64,000 nucleotides of DNA from Streptomyces sp. NBC_01571. Its GTDB lineage: Bacteria > Actinomycetota > Actinomycetes > Streptomycetales > Streptomycetaceae. The stretch is taken from assembly GCF_026339875.1 (NCBI RefSeq), contig NZ_JAPEPZ010000001.1:8618001-8682000 (forward strand), written 5' to 3'. The notes beneath the pieces are model-generated. The model searched no databases and was not told where the DNA came from. It saw only the letters and a list, made by a program, of their open reading frames with translations. Positions 49,372 to 58,317 of this stretch are shown one piece after another (positions within the stretch are counted from its first letter, which is position 1; every line of letters starts with the position of its first letter). The position numbers and the translations under genes are program-made.

Positions 49372-50688
49372 ATGCCGACTGTGCCCGCTTCGCTGTTCGC
49401 CGTACTGGAGTTGGTACGGGGCAACTTCACCGCGCCGACGTTTCGAACCTTCACGGCGCTGGTCACGGGTCTGATCGCGCAGACCGGGCGGTGCACGGTG
49501 ACCGGGATGCTCACCGGTGTCGGGTTGACGCGCGCATGGTCCCACGACCGCGCCCACACCTTCTTCTCCCGCGCCCCGTGGAACCCGGACATCCTGGGCA
49601 TCTCCCTGTCCCACCTGGTCGTGCGCCAACTCCTGCCCGCAGGTGCGGTGTTGACGGTGGCGGTGGACGACACGCTGTTCAAGCGGCGCGGGAAGAAGGT
49701 CTTCGGTGCGGCCTGGCAGCACGACGGCGCGGCCACCGGACCCCGGGGTGTCGGGCGCGGGACCTGCTTCGTCGTCATCGGCCTGGTCGTCGACCTGCCC
49801 TTCCTGGCCCGGCCGGTGTGCCTTCCTGTCATGGCCCGGCTGTGGCGACCCGGGCAGGAAGGCAGCAAAGTCGACATCGCCGCGTCCATGATCCGCCTGC
49901 TGGCCGCCTGCCACCACGGCCGGCGCGTTCATGTCGTCGCGGACGCCGCCTACCACGGCAAAGCCTTACGCGATCTGCCCGCGACCTGCACCTTCACCAC
50001 CCGACTGCCCGCACCCTCGGTCCTGTTCGCCCAGGCCCCGCCCAGGACCGGCAAACGCGGGCGCCCCGCGCTCAAGGGCGCGCGACTGGGCACGCCCGCC
50101 CAGCTCGCGGCCACCGCCGACTTCGCTCCCGTACAGGTCACGCGCTACCAACGTACCGAGCAGGTGCATCTGGCCGAGGTCACCTGCCTGTGGTACGGCT
50201 CCTTCCACACCCGCACCGTGCGCGTGATCCTGCTCCGCGACGACACCACCGACACCGGCTACGACCTGGCCCTGGTCACCACCGACCTGACCAGCAGCCC
50301 GGCCGAGCTGATCACCCGTTACGCGCGGCGCTGGTCGATCGAGGTCACCTTCGCCGAGGCCCGCGGCCTGCTCGGAGCCGGCCAGGCCCACAACCGCACC
50401 CGGGCCGCGGTGGAACGCACCGTGCCCTTCGCCCTGTACTGCTACACGATCACGGTCGTCTGGTACGCACTGCACGGCCACCAGCCCGGCGACGTGGCCG
50501 AGCACCGCGAGCGCGCCCCCTGGTACACCACCAAGACCGACCCGTCACTGTCCGACATGGTCGCCAAGCTCCGACGGGTGATCATCGCCGCCCGATTTAT
50601 GCCCACCCGCCCAGGTCAGCCCACCGAGCAGGAAATCCGCACCGTCCAGCAGGCATGGGCCGCGGCCAGCACCGACGCCGCCGCGTGA
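49372..50688 (+). CDS. DDE transposase (IS701-superfamily type, 438 aa)
   Basis: The catalytic acids appear in order: VAVDDTLFKRRGKKVFG, HVVADAAYHGKAL and RRWSIEVTFAEARGLLGAG. The pattern is that of DDE-superfamily IS701-like transposases common in Streptomyces. The ATG at 49372 follows GGGGAGGGATACCTGCG. The frame is intact. Confidence 0.88.
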   Translation: MPTVPASLFAVLELVRGNFTAPTFRTFTALVTGLIAQTGRCTVTGMLTGVGLTRAWSHDRAHTFFSRAPWNPDILGISLSHLVVRQLLPAGAVLTVAVDDTLFKRRGKKVFGAAWQHDGAATGPRGVGRGTCFVVIGLVVDLPFLARPVCLPVMARLWRPGQEGSKVDIAASMIRLLAACHHGRRVHVVADAAYHGKALRDLPATCTFTTRLPAPSVLFAQAPPRTGKRGRPALKGARLGTPAQLAATADFAPVQVTRYQRTEQVHLAEVTCLWYGSFHTRTVRVILLRDDTTDTGYDLALVTTDLTSSPAELITRYARRWSIEVTFAEARGLLGAGQAHNRTRAAVERTVPFALYCYTITVVWYALHGHQPGDVAEHRERAPWYTTKTDPSLSDMVAKLRRVIIAARFMPTRPGQPTEQEIRTVQQAWAAASTDAAA

Positions 50689-50770
50689 CTCCCCGAGCCT
50701 GTCAGAACGTCGAAAGTCGAGTGACATGCTCGGGGTCAATCGACTCGGGTGCACGTAAAAGGGGCACCTC

Positions 50771-51345
50771 ATGGCACGCAGCACCACGCGGCCCATCGTC
50801 AAGCTGAGGTCGACAGGCTCGCCGTGATGTCGGCCTCCGGCGCTGTGGCCGCGGGTGCCGAAGCACTGCAGCAGTCACCGGTGCGTGCAGCTCAGGCCGC
50901 CGCCGGCTCGTCCGGGACGCTCTGGGCCACGCAGCTGTTCTGGGACGACAACGGCACGCCGTGGTCCCAGGCGGACTTCGCAGAGCTTCGGGACAAGGGC
51001 TCCGACACCGCCGAGATCAACCTGCCGTGGGACGTCATCGAGCCGGCCCGGGGCACCTTCGACTTCTCGGAGCTGGACCAGGAGCTGGCCAACGCCGCCG
51101 CGGCGGGCCTCCGCCTGGTGCCGATCTTCTCGTACTCAGGCTGGGGCGGCAGCCTCGCGTCCTGGGTGACCGGTCACGAGATGAGCCCGGCCGGGGAACA
51201 GAGCCCCACGCCGGCCTGGTGGGCCCCGAACGCGCGGCTGGCCTACCTGGACTACGTGACCACCACCGACAAGCACATGCTAGGCAGGACCGGTTACGGC
51301 GGCAGCATCCTGAACTACGGCACGCTCGATGCCCAGTTCGCCTAC
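50771..51345 (+). pseudogene. Glycoside hydrolase remnant
   Basis: The translation LFWDDNGTPWSQADFAELRD, NLPWDVIEPARGTFDFSELD and RLVPIFSYSGWGGSLASW is the N-terminal part of a TIM-barrel beta-galactosidase-like hydrolase (GH35/42 type, tentative). The ATG at 50771 opens an Arg-containing signal-like start (MARSTTRPIVKLRST) that is out of frame with the enzyme. Homology stops abruptly near 51345. It is a dead fragment with both a frameshift and a 3' deletion. Confidence 0.65.
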
Positions 51346-51537
51346 TCGGTCGGTCCCCACCAGTCGTGTTGCATCGGCTGGCCACCGGAGGCGCGTCCCA
51401 GACCAGCAGCACCCGCTCCCCGCGCCCGCCCGCACCGGCCCGGACGGTTCTTCTTCGGGCTCACGCGGCCACGGGGACACGGCCCGCCGGAGGACGGGCG
51501 GCGCCGGGCCGTGAGCCGTTCCCCGGCGGAGATCCAC

Positions 51538-52002
51538 TCATCGGCTGTCCTGCGGCCCCTGCAGGAGGCGAGCGGTCTTCCGGACCTTCTCGGACCACGG
51601 TGTGGGCGACAGCGTGGTGGGGTCGAGACGGACGGCGGTACGGCTGCCGTACGCGTAGGTCGTCTCGCCGTCCGCGGAGCACACTCGGTAGCCCGCGGTC
51701 GCCGACGTGGCGCCCATGCGTTCGATCCACAGGTGCACGGCGTACTCGCCGAACATCACGATGGGACGGTTGTAGGTGATAGTGAACGCCTTGACGACGT
51801 TGAAGCTGTCTCCCTCAGGGCCTTTCTCGCTGATCAAGCCGTGCTTCCGCCAGAAGGCGACCCATGCCCGCTCGACCAGCGCCTGGTAACGGGTGTTGTG
51901 CAGCATCCCCATCGGGTCCAGGTCGTCGAAGTGAACGCTCAGCGGTATCAGGACGCCCATGTTGGCGGTCGCCATGCTGACCGCCGGAACAGTCTCCGTC
52001 AT
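51538..52002 (-). CDS. Hotdog-fold acyl-CoA thioesterase
   Basis: The 154-residue protein has the 4-hydroxybenzoyl-CoA/acyl-CoA thioesterase motif FDDLDPMGMLHNTRY (25-39, Asp29 probably catalytic). Hotdog-helix sequence (ALVERAWVAFWRKHG) and later strands (YNRPIVMFGEYAVHLWIERM) follow. Such enzymes hydrolyse acyl-CoA or acyl-carrier-protein thioesters. ATG at 52002 is preceded by a strong GAGGAGG. An upstream coupled gene seems to have been removed by the IS3 insertion, leaving this one isolated. Confidence 0.88.
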   Translation of the reverse strand: MTETVPAVSMATANMGVLIPLSVHFDDLDPMGMLHNTRYQALVERAWVAFWRKHGLISEKGPEGDSFNVVKAFTITYNRPIVMFGEYAVHLWIERMGATSATAGYRVCSADGETTYAYGSRTAVRLDPTTLSPTPWSEKVRKTARLLQGPQDSR

Positions 52003-52016
52003 CACTACCTCCTCGG

Positions 52017-52194
52017 CTATGTACAGGACATGATCCAGTACTTCAGCGGCCGGGCGTGTCCCGCCGACGGGTTCACACGTGTGATGCGCGACACTGGCAG
52101 CAGGTGCGGGTCCGACGGTGCCCGGTCGGGCAGCGACGCCCATCCCTGTGTCCGATAGAGCCGGGCAGCGCCCAAGGTGAGGCGACCCCGGTGG
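52017..52194 (-). pseudogene. 3' remnant of gene upstream of the thioesterase
   Basis: A frame reading AARLYRTQGWASLPDRAP ... KYWIMSCT ends 14 bp before the thioesterase start and runs into the left end of the IS3 element. AARLYRTQGW recalls the end of a GNAT domain, but the evidence is thin. Confidence 0.3.
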
Positions 52195-52210
52195 TGTGGA
52201 GACTCTGACA

Positions 52211-52567
52211 ATGGATCTTGCAGATCCGAGGAAGGGTGTTCTGGTGGGACGGAAGTCTCCGTATCCGGCGGGGTTCAGGAACGATGCCGTCGCGCTGTAC
52301 CGTGCGGCGGGTGGGAAGCGCACGTATGCGGCGGTGGCGGCGGATGTTGGGGTGACCGGCGAGACGCTGCGCAGTTGGGTGCGCCAGGCCGATGAGCAGG
52401 CGGGCCGCGGCAACCGCGACGAGCTGGTCGCCGAGGGCAGGGATGAGGAACTGGCCCGGCTACGGGCGGAGAACGGCCGGCTACGCAGGGCGGAGAAGGA
52501 GTGGGAACTCGAGCGGGAGATCCTGCGCCGGGCGGCCCAGTATTGCGCGAAGGAGATGAGGGCATGA
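52211..52567 (+). CDS. IS3-family transposase OrfA
   Basis: This 118-residue protein has an HTH (RTYAAVAADVGVTGETLRSW) and a leucine-zipper-like helix (ELARLRAENGRLRRAEKEWE) typical of OrfA. The ATG at 52211 is chosen; the frame opens at GTG 52196 and a further GTG at 52241 also has a good ribosome binding site. Its stop overlaps the OrfB start (ATGA). Confidence 0.85.
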   Translation: MDLADPRKGVLVGRKSPYPAGFRNDAVALYRAAGGKRTYAAVAADVGVTGETLRSWVRQADEQAGRGNRDELVAEGRDEELARLRAENGRLRRAEKEWELEREILRRAAQYCAKEMRA

Positions 52568-53170
52568 CCCTCCGCTGGGGCTTCATCTCCGACAACCGGG
52601 CCGACTTCGGCGTGCAGCGGATATGCCGGGTGCTTCAGGTCTCGCACTCGGGCTTCTACCGGTGGATCGCCGGCGCGAAGGCCCGCGAGGTGCGGCAGGC
52701 TGCCGACGATGCCCTGGCCGCGGAAATCCGCGAGATCCACACCGGCCACAAGGGAACGTACGGAGTGCGGCGTGTCCATGCTGAGCTGCGGGGCTTCGGA
52801 CACACGGTGAACCGCAAGCGCGTCGAGCGGCTCATGCGCAAGCACGCCCTGGAGGACCTCCATCTGCGGCGCCGTAAACGCACCACGGTCCCGGACCGCC
52901 TCGCACCGCCTGCCCCGGACCTCGTCCAACGTGACTTCTCCGCCAGGCAGCTGGACGAAGAAGTGGTGCGGTGACATCACGTATGTGCAGGTCGGCGGGT
53001 CGTGGCTGTATCTCGCCTGCGTCCTGGACATCTACTCACGCCGGGTGCTCGGCTACTCGATGGCCACCCATATGCGGGCCGAGCTGGTCATCGACGCCCT
53101 CAAGATGGCGGTGGCGGTCCGCGGCGGCCACGTGGACGGCGTGATCTTTCATGCGGACAGAGGCTCGCAG

Positions 53171-54666
53171 GGTGGATTCAACCGGTCGTCGCAACACCCT
53201 GATCTCGGAGGTGTGCGGCGTGGCCACGGCGGACTGGAGTTTGAAGACCAGCGATGTTCCGGAGGGGCGGCGTCGGCAGTGGCGCGCTGACCGTGCGTTG
53301 CGGCCGGCGATGCGTTCGCCCGGACGGCCTGATCCGTCTCGGGTCGTGCAGCGCCAGTTCTGGCGACTTATCGCCACGGGGGTCACGACGGTGGAGGCGT
53401 CGCTGGCGGTCGGCGTGTCGTGGCCGGTGGGTGCGAGGTGGTTTCGTCACGCTGGCGGCATGCCGCCGATCTCGTTGGCCGAGCCCTCGGGCCGGTACCT
53501 CACGTTCGAGGAGCGCGAGGAGATTGCGATCCTCAGGGCGACGAGCAAGGGCGTGCGCGAGATCGCCCGCGCCCTGGGGCGTGACCCCGGGACAATCTCT
53601 CGCGAACTGCGCCGCAACGCCGCCACGCGCGGCGGCAAGCAGGAGTACCGCGCGACGGTCGCCCAGTGGAAGGCTCAGCAGGCGGCCAAGCGCACGAAGA
53701 GCGCGAAGCTCCTGGGCAACGACCGGTTGCGTGAGTACGTGCAGGAGAGGCTTTCGGGGAACGTTCACCGGCCTGACGGGACGGTCGTCGCGGGACCGCA
53801 GACGCCTCCGTGGAAGGGGCTGAACAAGCCGCACCGGCAAGACAGGCGGTGGGCGACAGCATGGAGCCCGGAACAGATCTCGCACCGGTTGAAGGCCGAC
53901 TTCCCCGAGGATGAGTCCATGCGCATCAGCCACGAGGCGATCTACCAGTCGCTGTTCATTGAGGGCCGTGGTGCGCTCAAGCGGGAGCTGGTCGCCTGCC
54001 TGCGCACCGGGCGGGCACTTCGGGAGCCTCGGTCGAGGTCACGGAACAAGCCGCAAGGGCATGTCACCGCGGATGTCGTCCTCAGTGAACGTCCTGCAGA
54101 GGCCGCGGACCGCGCGGTCCCGGGGCATTGGGAAGGCGATCTGATCATTGGGACGGGCCGGTCCGCGATCGGCACGCTCGTCGAGCGCAGCAGCCGATCT
54201 ACACTCCTGGTGCATCTGCCGAGGATGGAGGGCTGGGGCGAGGTGCCGCCGGTGAAGAACGGCCCGCCGTTGGGCGGTTACGGCGCCGTCGCGATGAACA
54301 CTGCCCTGACTGAGTCGATGACGAAGCTACCCGAGCAGCTCCGCAAGACCCTGACCTGGGACCGCGGGAAGGAACTCTCCGGGCATGCCCAGTTCGCGCT
54401 CGAGACCGGGACGAAGGTGTTTTTCGCCGATCCGCACTCGCCCTGGCAGCGACCCACAAACGAGAACACGAACGGGCTGCTGCGTCAGTACTTCCCGAAG
54501 GGCACCGACCTGTCCCGGTGGTCCGCCGAGGACCTCGCAGCCGTCGCCCTGGCTATCAATAACCGACCCCGCAAGATCCTCGGCTGGAAGACCCCGGCCG
54601 AGGTCTTCGAGGAACAGCTACGCTCACTACAACAACCCGGTGTTGCAACGACCGGTTGAACTCGCC
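53171..54666 (+). mobile_element. IS30-family insertion sequence with CAG duplication
   Basis: The ends are imperfect inverted repeats of about 28 bp; both contain TTCAACCGGTCGT followed by GCAACACC. CAG repeats on both sides (53168-53170 and 54667-54669) and matches the interrupted IS3 sequence GCTCGCAGTACACC. Length is 1496 bp. Confidence 0.9.
53310..54659 (+). CDS. IS30-family transposase
   Basis: The 449-residue protein is taken from ATG at 53310 (MRSPGRPDPSRVVQRQFW); in-frame TTG/GTG codons upstream could extend it within the IS. It has an HTH (GVREIARALGRDPGTISREL) and the DDE core: GHWEGDLIIG, TWDRGKELSG and TNENTNGLLRQYFPKGTDL. It ends LQQPGVATTG inside the right inverted repeat, usual for this family, and appears intact. 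Confidence 0.9.
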   Translation: MRSPGRPDPSRVVQRQFWRLIATGVTTVEASLAVGVSWPVGARWFRHAGGMPPISLAEPSGRYLTFEEREEIAILRATSKGVREIARALGRDPGTISRELRRNAATRGGKQEYRATVAQWKAQQAAKRTKSAKLLGNDRLREYVQERLSGNVHRPDGTVVAGPQTPPWKGLNKPHRQDRRWATAWSPEQISHRLKADFPEDESMRISHEAIYQSLFIEGRGALKRELVACLRTGRALREPRSRSRNKPQGHVTADVVLSERPAEAADRAVPGHWEGDLIIGTGRSAIGTLVERSSRSTLLVHLPRMEGWGEVPPVKNGPPLGGYGAVAMNTALTESMTKLPEQLRKTLTWDRGKELSGHAQFALETGTKVFFADPHSPWQRPTNENTNGLLRQYFPKGTDLSRWSAEDLAAVALAINNRPRKILGWKTPAEVFEEQLRSLQQPGVATTG

Positions 54667-54740
54667 CAGTACACCGCTGCCACGTTCGCACAGGTCTGCG
54701 ACGGTTTCGGGATCCGCAGGAGCATGGGCCGGGTCGGCTA

Positions 54741-56451
54741 GGAGCGTGTCTCAGTAACCGGCAACCCGCCTGCGGTTCGTGATTATTCATACGGGATGAT
54801 CACGGTATGCGTGGTGGCGAGGGGCTGTTCGAGGTCGAGCCGGTCGGGAAGAAGCGGCCGCAGGGTCAGCTGGCGGCGGTGGACAAGACGTTTCGGCCCT
54901 TCGATCCGCATCAGGTCCTGCTGCTGCCGCCGTCGCTGGACGACTGGCTGCCCGAGGGCCACCTGGCCCGGTTCGTCGCCGACCTGGTCGATGAGGTGCT
55001 CGACCTCGGACCGGTCCTGGCGGACTACACCGAAAAGCGCGGCTACCCGCCCTACGATCCGCGGCTGATGGTACGACTGCTGATCTACGGCTACACCACC
55101 GGCGTCCGCTCCTCCCGGGCGATCGAGCGCCGCCTGGCCGACGATGTCGCGTTCCGGTTCCTGGCCGCCGGCCAGGAACCGGACTTCCGCTCGATCGCCC
55201 GCTTCCGCCGCCGCCACCTCGACGCGCTGGCCGGTCTGTTCACCCAGTCCCTGCACCTCGCACAGACACTCGGCATGGTCAAGATGGGACGCGTCGCGCT
55301 GGACGGCACGAAACTGGAGGCCAGCGCCTCCAAACACAAGGCGATGAGCTACGGCCGCCTGGTCGACAAGGAAGAGCGGATAGAGGCCGAGATCGCCGCT
55401 CTGGAAGCGAAGGCCCACGCCCTGCTGACCGACGCCGAGGCCGCCGACGAAGCCGAGGACGACACCTTCGGCGTGGACGGCAAGGAGGCGGACCTGCCCG
55501 CCGAGCTGGACCGGCGTGAGAAACGCCTGGCGAAGCTGCAGGCCGCCCGCGCGCAGATCGAGGCCGAGGCCGCCGCCAAGGCCCGCGCCCACGCCGAGGA
55601 CAAGGAACGCCGCCGTCAGGAACGTGCCGCCAGCAGCGACGAGCAGGCCGTCACCGACGCCGGGGAAGCGGCCGCCGCCAAGGCCCGTCCCAAGCCCAAA
55701 GCCCAGGCCAACTTCACCGACCCCGACTCGCGGATCATGAAGAACAGCGACGGCGCCTACATCCAGGCCTACAACGCCCAGGCCGTCGTCGACGAAGAAC
55801 ACCAGGTCATCACCGCCGCCGACGTGACGACCAACCCCTCCGACGCACTGAACTACACCACGATGCTCGACCAGTCCGCCCACAACACCGGCATCCACCC
55901 CAAGCAGGCCCTGGTCGACGCCGGGTACTGCTCCGAGACCAACCTCGAAGCCGCGAACGAGCGCCAACTGGCCTGCGGCACCGACACCTTCATGGCCACC
56001 GGCCGACTCGCCCACGACGAGCAGGTCCCGCCCGCTCCACGCGGACGCATCCCCAAGGACGCCACGCTGAAGGAGCGCATGGCCCGCAAACTGCGGACCA
56101 AACCCGGCCGGAAGGCATACAGCCGCCGCAAAGCCATCGTCGAACCTGTCTTCGGACAGGTCATGACCTGCCAGAACGGCCGCCAGCTCCTCCTGCGTGG
56201 CGAGGACGGCGCCCGCGGTGAGTGGCGACTGCTCGCCGCCTGCCACAACCTCCGCAAGATCTTCCGACACTCCGGGCTCGCCGCCCAGGCCGGCTGACCA
56301 GCCAGGCCCCCGGCCCACGCCACAGGCCCTACCAGCCGAACAACAGCCGGGAAGGACCCAACCACGGCCTCACAGGTGCACACGAAACGGCCGCGACCGA
56401 TCCCATCGATCACGGCCAGCGAGCCCCTTGCTCGTTACCGAGACACGCTCC
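54741..56451 (+). mobile_element. Second IS1182-family insertion sequence (different subgroup)
   Basis: Inverted ends GGAGCGTGTCTCAGTAAC (54741-54758) and GTTACCGAGACACGCTCC (56434-56451) differ at one base. The flanks are GGCTA and TAGCC, consistent with insertion at a GGCTAGCC palindrome with a TA duplication. Length is 1711 bp. Confidence 0.88.
54807..56297 (+). CDS. IS1182-family transposase (496 aa)
   Basis: The protein has LPEGHLARFVADLVDE and YDPRLMVRLLIYGY, then VALDGTKLEASASKHK (first Asp). A long charged coiled-coil insertion (about 190-300) follows, then QALVDAGYCSE (second Asp) and KAIVEPVFGQV (Glu). The catalytic set and length fit the family. It is only distantly like copies A-C. 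Confidence 0.92.
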   Translation: MRGGEGLFEVEPVGKKRPQGQLAAVDKTFRPFDPHQVLLLPPSLDDWLPEGHLARFVADLVDEVLDLGPVLADYTEKRGYPPYDPRLMVRLLIYGYTTGVRSSRAIERRLADDVAFRFLAAGQEPDFRSIARFRRRHLDALAGLFTQSLHLAQTLGMVKMGRVALDGTKLEASASKHKAMSYGRLVDKEERIEAEIAALEAKAHALLTDAEAADEAEDDTFGVDGKEADLPAELDRREKRLAKLQAARAQIEAEAAAKARAHAEDKERRRQERAASSDEQAVTDAGEAAAAKARPKPKAQANFTDPDSRIMKNSDGAYIQAYNAQAVVDEEHQVITAADVTTNPSDALNYTTMLDQSAHNTGIHPKQALVDAGYCSETNLEAANERQLACGTDTFMATGRLAHDEQVPPAPRGRIPKDATLKERMARKLRTKPGRKAYSRRKAIVEPVFGQVMTCQNGRQLLLRGEDGARGEWRLLAACHNLRKIFRHSGLAAQAG

Positions 56452-56543
56452 TAGCCGCCTAGTCGACTAGTGGAATAGTCGGTGGGACGGGTGTCCGCGA
56501 ACGAGCTGAGCGTTCGCGGACACCCTGCGAGATGTACGCCGCG

Positions 56544-57413
56544 TCAGAAGCCGCGGGCGCTGAGCCATTCGTCCAGGGCGACCGAGACGATGTCACCGAT
56601 GGGCAGGTGGTCGAGTTCGTTGTCCAGCGCGAAGCGCTTGAGCCGCTTCTTCAGCTTCAGCGCCGCGGGGACCGACGAGTCGAGACTCTCACGCGCGATG
56701 ATGCGCTGGTTGAGGACGACGGCAGCCTCGGGGATGTCCTTGGGCCGGCCAGGACCGTGGGCATAGGGCGTTCCCTGGCTGGGCGCTTCATGCGCTCGCG
56801 CGGCCTGTTCCTGATGGGGCCCCGGGCTGTCAGTCCTCACCGGGAATGCTGTACCGCCTGCTATCGGAGGCACGGCAGGGCGCACGGCAACCTCGGCGGA
56901 CGGGCCCGTAGAAGAAGGCGCGGTCGTGACGTGGGACGAGGCGGACTCCAGAGGCTGGGCCTGCTGGGCGGGCTGAACCGCAGGTGCTGCGGGCTCGGTA
57001 GCCGGAGCCGCAGGCGGCACCTGTTGCTCCACCGGCTCACCTGCGGATTCCGTCCCTGCCTCGGGGGCAACGACTACGTGGGCTGGCCGACTGGGAGCAG
57101 GTTCCTGCCCAGAGTCGCTTGGCGCTGTAGCGGCGGCCACCGCGGGAGTGTCCTGCGCCACCTCGGGCACCGTCTCGGTCCCGTCCTGTGCCGACGTCTC
57201 GACGGGAGCGCTGGACGGAGCAGACGGAGTCTGGGGCGTGCTGGTCGGGGGCTGGCCCTCGGTCTGGGCGGCGGCTTCCTCAGCAGCGAACTGCTCGTGG
57301 GTGAGCTCGGCGGCCGGAGGAGGGGGCGGAGGGGTCGTCTTCCTTGCTCCGCCCAAGGCACGACCGCCCGTGCGTCGGGCCGGAGGCCTGATCCTTTCGT
57401 TCTTCTCGCTCAC
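56544..57413 (-). CDS. ParB-like partner of ParA (289 aa)
   Basis: About 220 residues of Pro/Ala/Thr/Glu-rich, probably disordered sequence lead to a compact C-terminal domain: VVLNQRIIARESLDSSVPAA, then KKRLKRFALDNELDHLP and VSVALDEWLSARGF. This could be a ribbon-helix-helix or small helical DNA-binding domain. It overlaps the parA stop by ATGA, so it is co-translated and is probably the centromere-binding partner. Classic ParB motifs are not seen; the assignment rests mainly on position. Confidence 0.65.
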   Translation of the reverse strand: MSEKNERIRPPARRTGGRALGGARKTTPPPPPPAAELTHEQFAAEEAAAQTEGQPPTSTPQTPSAPSSAPVETSAQDGTETVPEVAQDTPAVAAATAPSDSGQEPAPSRPAHVVVAPEAGTESAGEPVEQQVPPAAPATEPAAPAVQPAQQAQPLESASSHVTTAPSSTGPSAEVAVRPAVPPIAGGTAFPVRTDSPGPHQEQAARAHEAPSQGTPYAHGPGRPKDIPEAAVVLNQRIIARESLDSSVPAALKLKKRLKRFALDNELDHLPIGDIVSVALDEWLSARGF

Positions 57414-58126
57414 GCTGCGGTCAGCTCCTTCATCAGCTCGGCGTACTCGCTCAGCTCGGTCGGGATCTCGCCGAAGGCCTCCATGTAGTGCACCCAGGAG
57501 TGGATGGTGGTCTCGGCGAGCGGGAACGCCTCGTCGCGGTCCGGGCCGATGCCCTCGCCCTCGGCGGGGTCGAGCAGTTGGTCCTTTGCCCGGCCGGGCA
57601 GGCTGGTGCGGTCGTCGGCCTTGACCATGACGACGTGGGCGGTGACGCCGTGTTCGTTGCGGGCGGCGGCGCGCTCGGCCTCGTCGAAGGTGGCCACGAG
57701 CTTTCGGCGCTCGATCTTGGTGGGGGCGACCGGGACGAGCAGCAGGTTCGCCTCGGTAACAGCCTCGTGGAAGATGCGGGCGCTGCCGCCGCCGGCGTCG
57801 ACCACGATCGCGCCGAACTCGGCGCGCTTGGCACGGATGTACTCGGCGATGTCGTCGAACGGGTAGCGCTCGACAACCAGGTTCTCGGGAACCTCGAAGC
57901 CGGCGGCCTGGGCGACCTTGAACCAGTCGTAGGCGGACTGGCTGGTCGCGTCGGCGTCCAGCAGCAACGTGGGCAGGCCGAGGACGACGGCGTAGTAGAG
58001 GGCGATGAACCAGGCCGAGGTGGTCTTTCCGGTGCCGCCCTTGAGCATGCCGACGACGATGACGAAGGCGTCCCAGGCGCTTTCAGTGGCCGCGGCCAGG
58101 GTCTTGTGACGGGTGTTCTCGTTCAC
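57410..58126 (-). CDS. parA: ParA-type partition ATPase
   Basis: The 238-residue protein has a deviant Walker A KGGTGKTT (29-36), LLLDADATSQSAYDW and a Walker B-like AIVVDAGGG. Later segments include LLVPVAPTKIERRK. ParA proteins move plasmid copies apart by ATP-driven cycling on the nucleoid. GTG at 58126, behind AGGAGAT, fits the family N-terminus; the frame is open further up to 58426 but that region lacks ParA features. The downstream partner gene overlaps by four bases. Confidence 0.88.
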   Translation of the reverse strand: MNENTRHKTLAAATESAWDAFVIVVGMLKGGTGKTTSAWFIALYYAVVLGLPTLLLDADATSQSAYDWFKVAQAAGFEVPENLVVERYPFDDIAEYIRAKRAEFGAIVVDAGGGSARIFHEAVTEANLLLVPVAPTKIERRKLVATFDEAERAAARNEHGVTAHVVMVKADDRTSLPGRAKDQLLDPAEGEGIGPDRDEAFPLAETTIHSWVHYMEAFGEIPTELSEYAELMKELTAA

Positions 58127-58317
58127 GTGTGCTTGATCTCCTGAAACTGGAAGGGTGCGTTGACTTGGCGCGAGTCCTCGACGGCAGCGACTCGAACTCG
58201 GAGTTGGCGCAGCGAGGCAAGGGGGTGCCCTCGACGCGCACCTGTACCTGGAATGGCGGATGGGCGAGGTCTTGAGCCGAGCGATGCTGCGGGCGACATC
58301 AGGCAGGGCCAGCGAGT

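Larger units (their letters stand above)
48415..50721 (+). mobile_element. Two-gene insertion sequence with passenger HTH gene
   Basis: Perfect 16-bp inverted ends CTCGACTTTCGACGTT (48415-48430) and AACGTCGAAAGTCGAG (50706-50721) enclose both the HTH gene at 48507 and the transposase at 49372. No closer left end was found in front of the transposase. No target duplication is evident. The passenger makes this longer (2307 bp) than typical single-gene relatives. Confidence 0.75.
52564..54738 (+). pseudogene. IS3-family transposase OrfB, frameshifted and interrupted
   Basis: The gene starts at ATG 52564 (MTLRWGFISDNRADFGVQRI). Near 52958-52965 a one-base shift breaks the frame (ARQLDEEVVR then stop, against the expected KWCGDITYVQVG). 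The rve core then reads GDITYVQV and HADRGSQ. An IS30 element follows, and the sequence resumes as YTAATFAQVCDGFGIRRSMG at 54670. The rest is lost at the next IS. Clearly inactive. Confidence 0.88.
52195..54740 (+). mobile_element. IS3-family element, disrupted
   Basis: orfA and the first two-thirds of orfB run from about 52195 to 53170. An IS30 element separates them from a short orfB piece (54667-54740), after which a second IS1182-family element begins. The right end of the IS3 element is missing. Confidence 0.8.

Noticed and set aside
52017..53031. The 497-codon frame upstream of the thioesterase as an N-terminal extension
   Set aside because: The upstream part is antisense to the IS3 OrfA/OrfB genes; a strong GAGGAGG and ATG at 52002 mark the real start.
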